From Anticarsia gemmatalis (lineage: Eukaryota > Arthropoda > Insecta > Lepidoptera > Erebidae), in contig NC_134776.1 of NCBI RefSeq assembly GCF_050436995.1, positions 20,331,001 to 20,395,000 on the forward strand: 64,000 bases of DNA, given 5' to 3'. Shown here one piece after another: positions 59,862 to 64,000 of this stretch. Numbering within the stretch: position 1 is the stretch's first letter; each line of letters begins with the position of its first letter. The notes beneath the pieces are model-generated. The model worked only from the letters and a program-made list of their open reading frames with translations. It had not been told where the DNA came from and searched no databases. The position numbers and the translations under genes are program-made.

Positions 59862-60653
59862 CTGTGGAATAAATGTTGTTTATCATCACTACATATTATA
59901 AAACAAAGACCCTCGCCATATGGACGGGAAGGTTTTCCCCAATAGAAGTGATTCACGCGAGAATCTTTAGTGTGCCTATTGGTTAATGAGTTTTTATGAA
60001 AATAAAGTAGTTAAATATTTATTTAGTAAGCAAAAATATTTTTAAACTTGTACTCGTAAAAGGTTCATCCAATATGCTCATAGTATGCATTAAAAATATT
60101 ACAAAATTACATTTGCCACTTTTTGATTCTGACCAATTAACGAAACTATGTCGTCACTATGTCGTATTTCAATAATATTTAAGTATGTGTCTTTTAGAAT
60201 TTTTATATATTATCTAATTTGACTTGCAGCCAACCACCGAACTACTACTATTCTATACTACTACTACTACTACAATTTAAAACAAACAAAAAATCGAGTA
60301 TTGAACTGCAATTGAGTTCCGAGTTCATGCAGTACCATGTCTTAAAGGTTCGCTAGTTATGAAACGAACGAGTAAGACGTTAAAACAAGTGTATTTAAGT
60401 CTTGTAACTTCAGTAATAACCAATCATGACAATCTTGACACGTGGTATAAGAGTGAAATAACAATAAGATAGACAACTTGGTGCTGTGTTTCATTACCAA
60501 AACACAATCGATGTGCTTCGTTCTTGGTAATAACCGAAAAGAAAAGGCATTAATTGAACGCGTGGCCTTCCACGTGCTTGTAATGTGAAAGATTATGTTA
60601 TACCACTTGGGTTTAAAACGTAAGGCAAATCACTAATTTACTAAAAAATCACT

Positions 60654-60804
60654 AACCCTCTTATTCATAAAAATATATGAAGTTATGAAAGGCTCGTACA
60701 GAGTTTTATTTCTTTCTCTCCTTAGCGAAATGAAAAAGAAAAAACAAATTGTAGTAGTTCTTTAACTAAAATAGGTTTATAGTGTGTTTATGAATAAGAG
60801 GGTT
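60654..60804. mobile_element. MITE with AACCCTCTTATTCATAAA termini
   Basis: AACCCTCTTATTCATAAA at the left is the exact complement of TTTATGAATAAGAGGGTT at the right. The 151 bp are non-coding. Confidence 0.8.
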
Positions 60805-60829
60805 AAGTTCGCACAGACGCACAGCTTCA

Positions 60830-61000
60830 GGGGATTATCACGTTACTTAGTTGACAACTATTGAATAGCCACTGTGCTGTACATTGTGTCCTCTCTTAGA
60901 TTACAGTGATAAACAATTTACGTCAAAGCAGCACTGTACTGAAAAGTGATCATCAATTTGACATACACAATTTGTCATCTGAGATACGTGAAAAGCCCGC
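60830..61000. mobile_element. MITE-like element, copy 1
   Basis: GGGGATTATCACGTTACTTA at the left faces the complement of GATACGTGAAAAGCCCGC at the right as an imperfect inverted pair. A second copy runs in the opposite direction at the window end (63889-64000). Confidence 0.65.
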
Positions 61001-61140
61001 AAAGCCTGTTTACATGACAAGCGTTGAATACGCGTTTTGATAACGCATTTTTAATACTATAAACATTTTATTAAAACTAAGGCGAGTTAGCATGTTTACG
61101 ACACTACTCACACTTACTTTTAGAAGTATGATAAACGAGC

Positions 61141-61359
61141 TAGAGAATGGGTAATTTTTTTCTCCGTTTTTGTAACATTTTTTACTTGTACTCTGCTTCT
61201 ATTGGTCGTAGCGTGATGATATGTAGCCTCTAGCCTTCCTCGGTAAATGGACTACGAGTATCTAACATTGAAAGATTTTTATTAAATCGGACCAGTAGAT
61301 CCTGAGATTAGCGCGTTCAAACAAACAAACTCTTCAGCTTTACAATATTATAGTATAGA
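61141..61359 (-). mobile_element. non-autonomous Helitron, 3' truncated
   Basis: The family body is present from GAGAATGGGTAAT to TATTATAGTATAGA. The CTAG end and terminal hairpin are missing. Confidence 0.75.
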
Positions 61360-61603
61360 TAACATTGTTAACATCACTTGACCCTTACATGCCTGAAAGT
61401 TTCTGGAAGAATTCTAAAAGACGAAACTAAAACTAAAACAAAAAAATGCTAAGCTATAAATCCGCGCTTGACTAGCGTGGGGAACTCTTTGCTCATTGTT
61501 GGAGAAGACACGTGCCTAAACCTCTAGCCCATGAAATGAATATTATTTTCAGTTCTTGTTTCAGTAATATCTATGAATATTTTGTCTGTCATATGAACAG
61601 TAG

Positions 61604-61779
61604 CTCAATTCTCTACTACTATCGACTACCGACAACCGAACTGTCATCGAGAAATTTTGTATGAAAATCTGATCATCGCCTCTGACGGGTGTCGTCGGAA
61701 ACATTTTGGCAGTACATTCTAAATGTCAAATGTCGATAGCTAGCCGGTTGTCGGTAGTCGATAGTGGTAGAGAATCGAG
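61604..61779. mobile_element. MITE with about 35-bp inverted termini
   Basis: CTCAATTCTCTACTACTATC, GACTACCGACAACCG at the left is mirrored by CGGTTGTCGGTAGTCGATAG, TGGTAGAGAATCGAG at the right. It is 176 bp and non-coding. Confidence 0.85.
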
Positions 61780-61799
61780 GTACAGAGACACATATAAAA

Positions 61800-62048
61800 C
61801 TAGCTGACCCGCGCAACTTCGCTTGCGTCACATAAGAGAGAATTAATCAAAATTTTCCCCGTTTTTGTAACATTTTTTACTGCTGCTCTGCTCCTATTGG
61901 TCGTAGCGTGATGGTATATAGCCTATATCCTTCGTCGATAAATGGGCTATCTAACAAAGAAAAAAATTTCAAATCGGAGAAGTAGTTCCTGAGATTAGCG
62001 CGTTCAAACAAACAAACAAACTCTTCAACTTTATAATATTAGTATAGA
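61800..62048 (-). mobile_element. non-autonomous Helitron
   Basis: Full-length family member (CTAGCTGACCCGCGCAACTT ... TATTAGTATAGA on the + strand), 20 bp from the MITE at 61604-61779. Confidence 0.85.
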
Positions 62049-62049
62049 T

Positions 62050-63440
62050 AACGGCTTTTTCCACGGTAGCAGGCAGATCCAAAGAACACTATAAGCTATG
62101 TTCCCTGCAAACTTTTGCTCCATTCACATTCACAAAGTGACCTCCATAATAAAAATAAGATGTTTTTTAAATCATGTTTATTTGACGAATCGTTTGTGAT
62201 GGTAATAATATGTTAATTATTGTAAGGTACAATAGGGCTACGTTATATTGCTAATGTACCTTGAAATTCAGACTGTGTTGATTCTTTATATCTTGGCACG
62301 TGATTGTAAATAATAATGTAACAGCTTCTTTGGACGGTAGTTAACGCTCATAGCAAGAGTCGGTTGGGAAAGGGATCGTCACCGTACTAACTCGAGCTGC
62401 TGACGGTTAGTCGTTTGACGGCAAGGAAGAATGGCGTGGCGGAGACTATTTCCGTTCCAATACGTCTGTTGTGACCTTAAGGAGTATAATCTATAAATTA
62501 TTTTTTTATCGAATAGTTATTGTCTTGTTAATTAATAGTGTCTGGCATTGACGATTTGTCTTAACTGTAATTAATATTGCTGTGTATTTCCAAAATAAAG
62601 TAGATGAATTAGACTGGCCACCATCAGCTACATAAGCCTTCTCAATTTTGTCGGATAGCTGCGAACCTAGGATCTCTACTACGCTGTAGGACTGCAGTAG
62701 ACAAACTAGTGTTAAAATTTCTTAAATAAGTTGTTTAGCAACTGTTAATAGACATCATTGTTACCGATTATTTCCTGCTTTTTAAGTATTGAAGAATGAA
62801 GATGCTAAAATCTAAATTAAACTAAGCGGCCAATAACCTATGAGTTGTCCGCGCCAAAAATTGCTTAACTCTCTGATCGCTAACCGACTAGTGAGCGCAA
62901 TAAATAGTCGTTTAACGTACTCTGCTTCTTAATTTCTTAGTCTTTCAATAGTTAAAGAATGTAAGTTAAATGTTCCAATTTAACTTGCATTATATTCATA
63001 ATTATTTAATTTTTGCTCTTACCTTTGAATACAGGGCTTAGTTTAAAATTAAAATGGGTATGTTTAATATCAATAATTTTTTCCTAATATTCTGAACGAT
63101 ACAATATTATTAAGAAGAAGAAGATAGTGGTATACTACCAAATACGGATAATTTGTTTTATCGCTAGCTTTTTAGGTGAATTATTTGCTTATATCTTTCA
63201 TCAAATTTACCCTAAGGTCTATGGTACATTAAATATTTAAGAACGATGCGGAAGAATAATTTTGTAAATAACTACATCATTAGCAATTACCCGCGACTCT
63301 GTCCGTGTGGACTAGATATAGTTAGAGGGCTTTTTATCTATAGTCTAAGTTTGTAAATCAGTCAGTGGTTTTAGCAGGAAAGCATAAGTGGTAGAGTTAA
63401 TTTCGAAATGAATATATATCCATTTTAATATCAATTCATT
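62050..63440. other. intergenic, no gene recognised
   Basis: AT-rich; only a retroposon fragment at 63287-63325 stands out. Confidence 0.5.
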
Positions 63441-63449
63441 TAACACTGA

Positions 63450-63545
63450 TGATAGTCGTTACAATTACTGAATTTGCCACTAGTGCGAAAAGGGGATAGA
63501 GCCTTATGAGAAGTGCTAGCAAGAAATTCACGAACCTCGCTTGAA
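63450..63545. repeat. dispersed repeat with CCTTATGAGAAG, copy 2
   Basis: TGATAGTCGTTACAATTACT, GAGCCTTATGAGAAGTGCTA, GCAAGAAATTCACG. Partner of 52925-53030. Confidence 0.55.
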
Positions 63546-63888
63546 TTAAAAATATTAGTATTAAATATTGTAACAGTCACTCACGTGTTCAAAGGTGTTG
63601 TTGCCTCGGAGGTCGGTAGGCCTATGTATTACTTACTAAAAGACAACTTATTGTACTAGTAACCGGAACAAAATGGTTTACAGGTCCATTTCATGGTTGC
63701 GATGGACCGCAAGGTTGGCGGAGATGTACCGTGTCTACATTGTTACCAGTACACACGTGGCCAAGTTGACAAAAAGCAGTCTATGGGTCAGTATTAAAGG
63801 CTTACGGATTTGTCTAATAGCGGATCTTATAGATCAATGACAGCATTGTTTTCAAACATTTGAAAACAATTCTGTCAGAATTCTATAT

Positions 63889-64000
63889 GCGGGCTTATCA
63901 CGTATCTCAGTTGAGAGCTAGTGTACGTCAAATTGATGGTCACTTTACAATACATTGCTGCTTTGAAGTTACGTGTTTATCACTGTATTCTAAGAGAGAA
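63889..64000. mobile_element. MITE-like element, copy 2, cut by the window end
   Basis: GCGGGCTTATCACGTATCTC, then GTCAAATTGATGGTCACTTT and GTTTATCACTGTATTCTAAG, correspond to the reverse complement of about 60892-61000. The element continues beyond the window. Confidence 0.65.

Overview
The window is eukaryotic and very probably from a moth or butterfly. The evidence is AT-rich DNA with GT-AG introns, insect-type genes, and dense families of short repeats typical of Lepidoptera: non-autonomous Helitrons ending in a hairpin plus GGTCAGCTAG, a LINE tail with GCCCAGCAGTGGGAC, and many small inverted-repeat elements. There is no sign of operons, bacterial ribosome-binding sites or CRISPR arrays.

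Layout. (1) About 1.96-20.1 kb is an unusual transcription-unit-like locus on the + strand: a TATA-like box, a first donor site at 2156, then about 25 related modules. Nearly every module has a splice acceptor (TTTTACAG), a body of about 240 nt and a donor (GTAAGT). Each body carries a long imperfect hairpin of about 126 nt closed by CCCCTGCAT...ATGCAGGGG. A terminal exon candidate starts at 19678. The bodies do not keep a reading frame, so this looks like a multi-hairpin non-coding RNA locus. The 'introns' carry a fossil piece of a non-LTR reverse transcriptase (motif DFSKAFD). (2) 20.1-27.2 kb has no recognisable gene but holds an old tandem duplication (about 24.1-24.7 and 25.8-26.3 kb). 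(3) 27.2-35.6 kb is an eight-exon + strand gene. Its last three exons encode a double-stranded-RNA-binding domain that I match to the second dsRBD of DGCR8/Pasha, the Microprocessor cofactor. The protein is strongly diverged, seems to lack the first dsRBD, and carries a huge repetitive 840-codon exon. (4) 39.6-47.2 kb is a two-exon + strand gene for an unrecognised protein of 1439 residues, with about 68-residue repeats, about 37 copies of an acidic 12-residue repeat and C-terminal Cys/His clusters. (5) 48.2-51.0 kb is a 95-bp satellite of about 29 units. It carries, in the opposite orientation, the same core found in the hairpin modules of region 1. (6) 57.3-59.9 kb is a complete minus-strand gene for a sugar transporter of the Tret1/MFS type (477 residues, three coding exons). 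The remaining DNA is intergenic and full of MITEs and Helitrons.

The most notable combination is a tandem array of exon-like RNA hairpins, a second array of the same sequence family in reverse orientation, and a fast-evolving Pasha/DGCR8-like gene, all within about 50 kb. Whether they work together is inference; the window shows only proximity and sequence relationship. The exon structures are read by eye from splice signals and frame continuity and have not been confirmed with transcripts.
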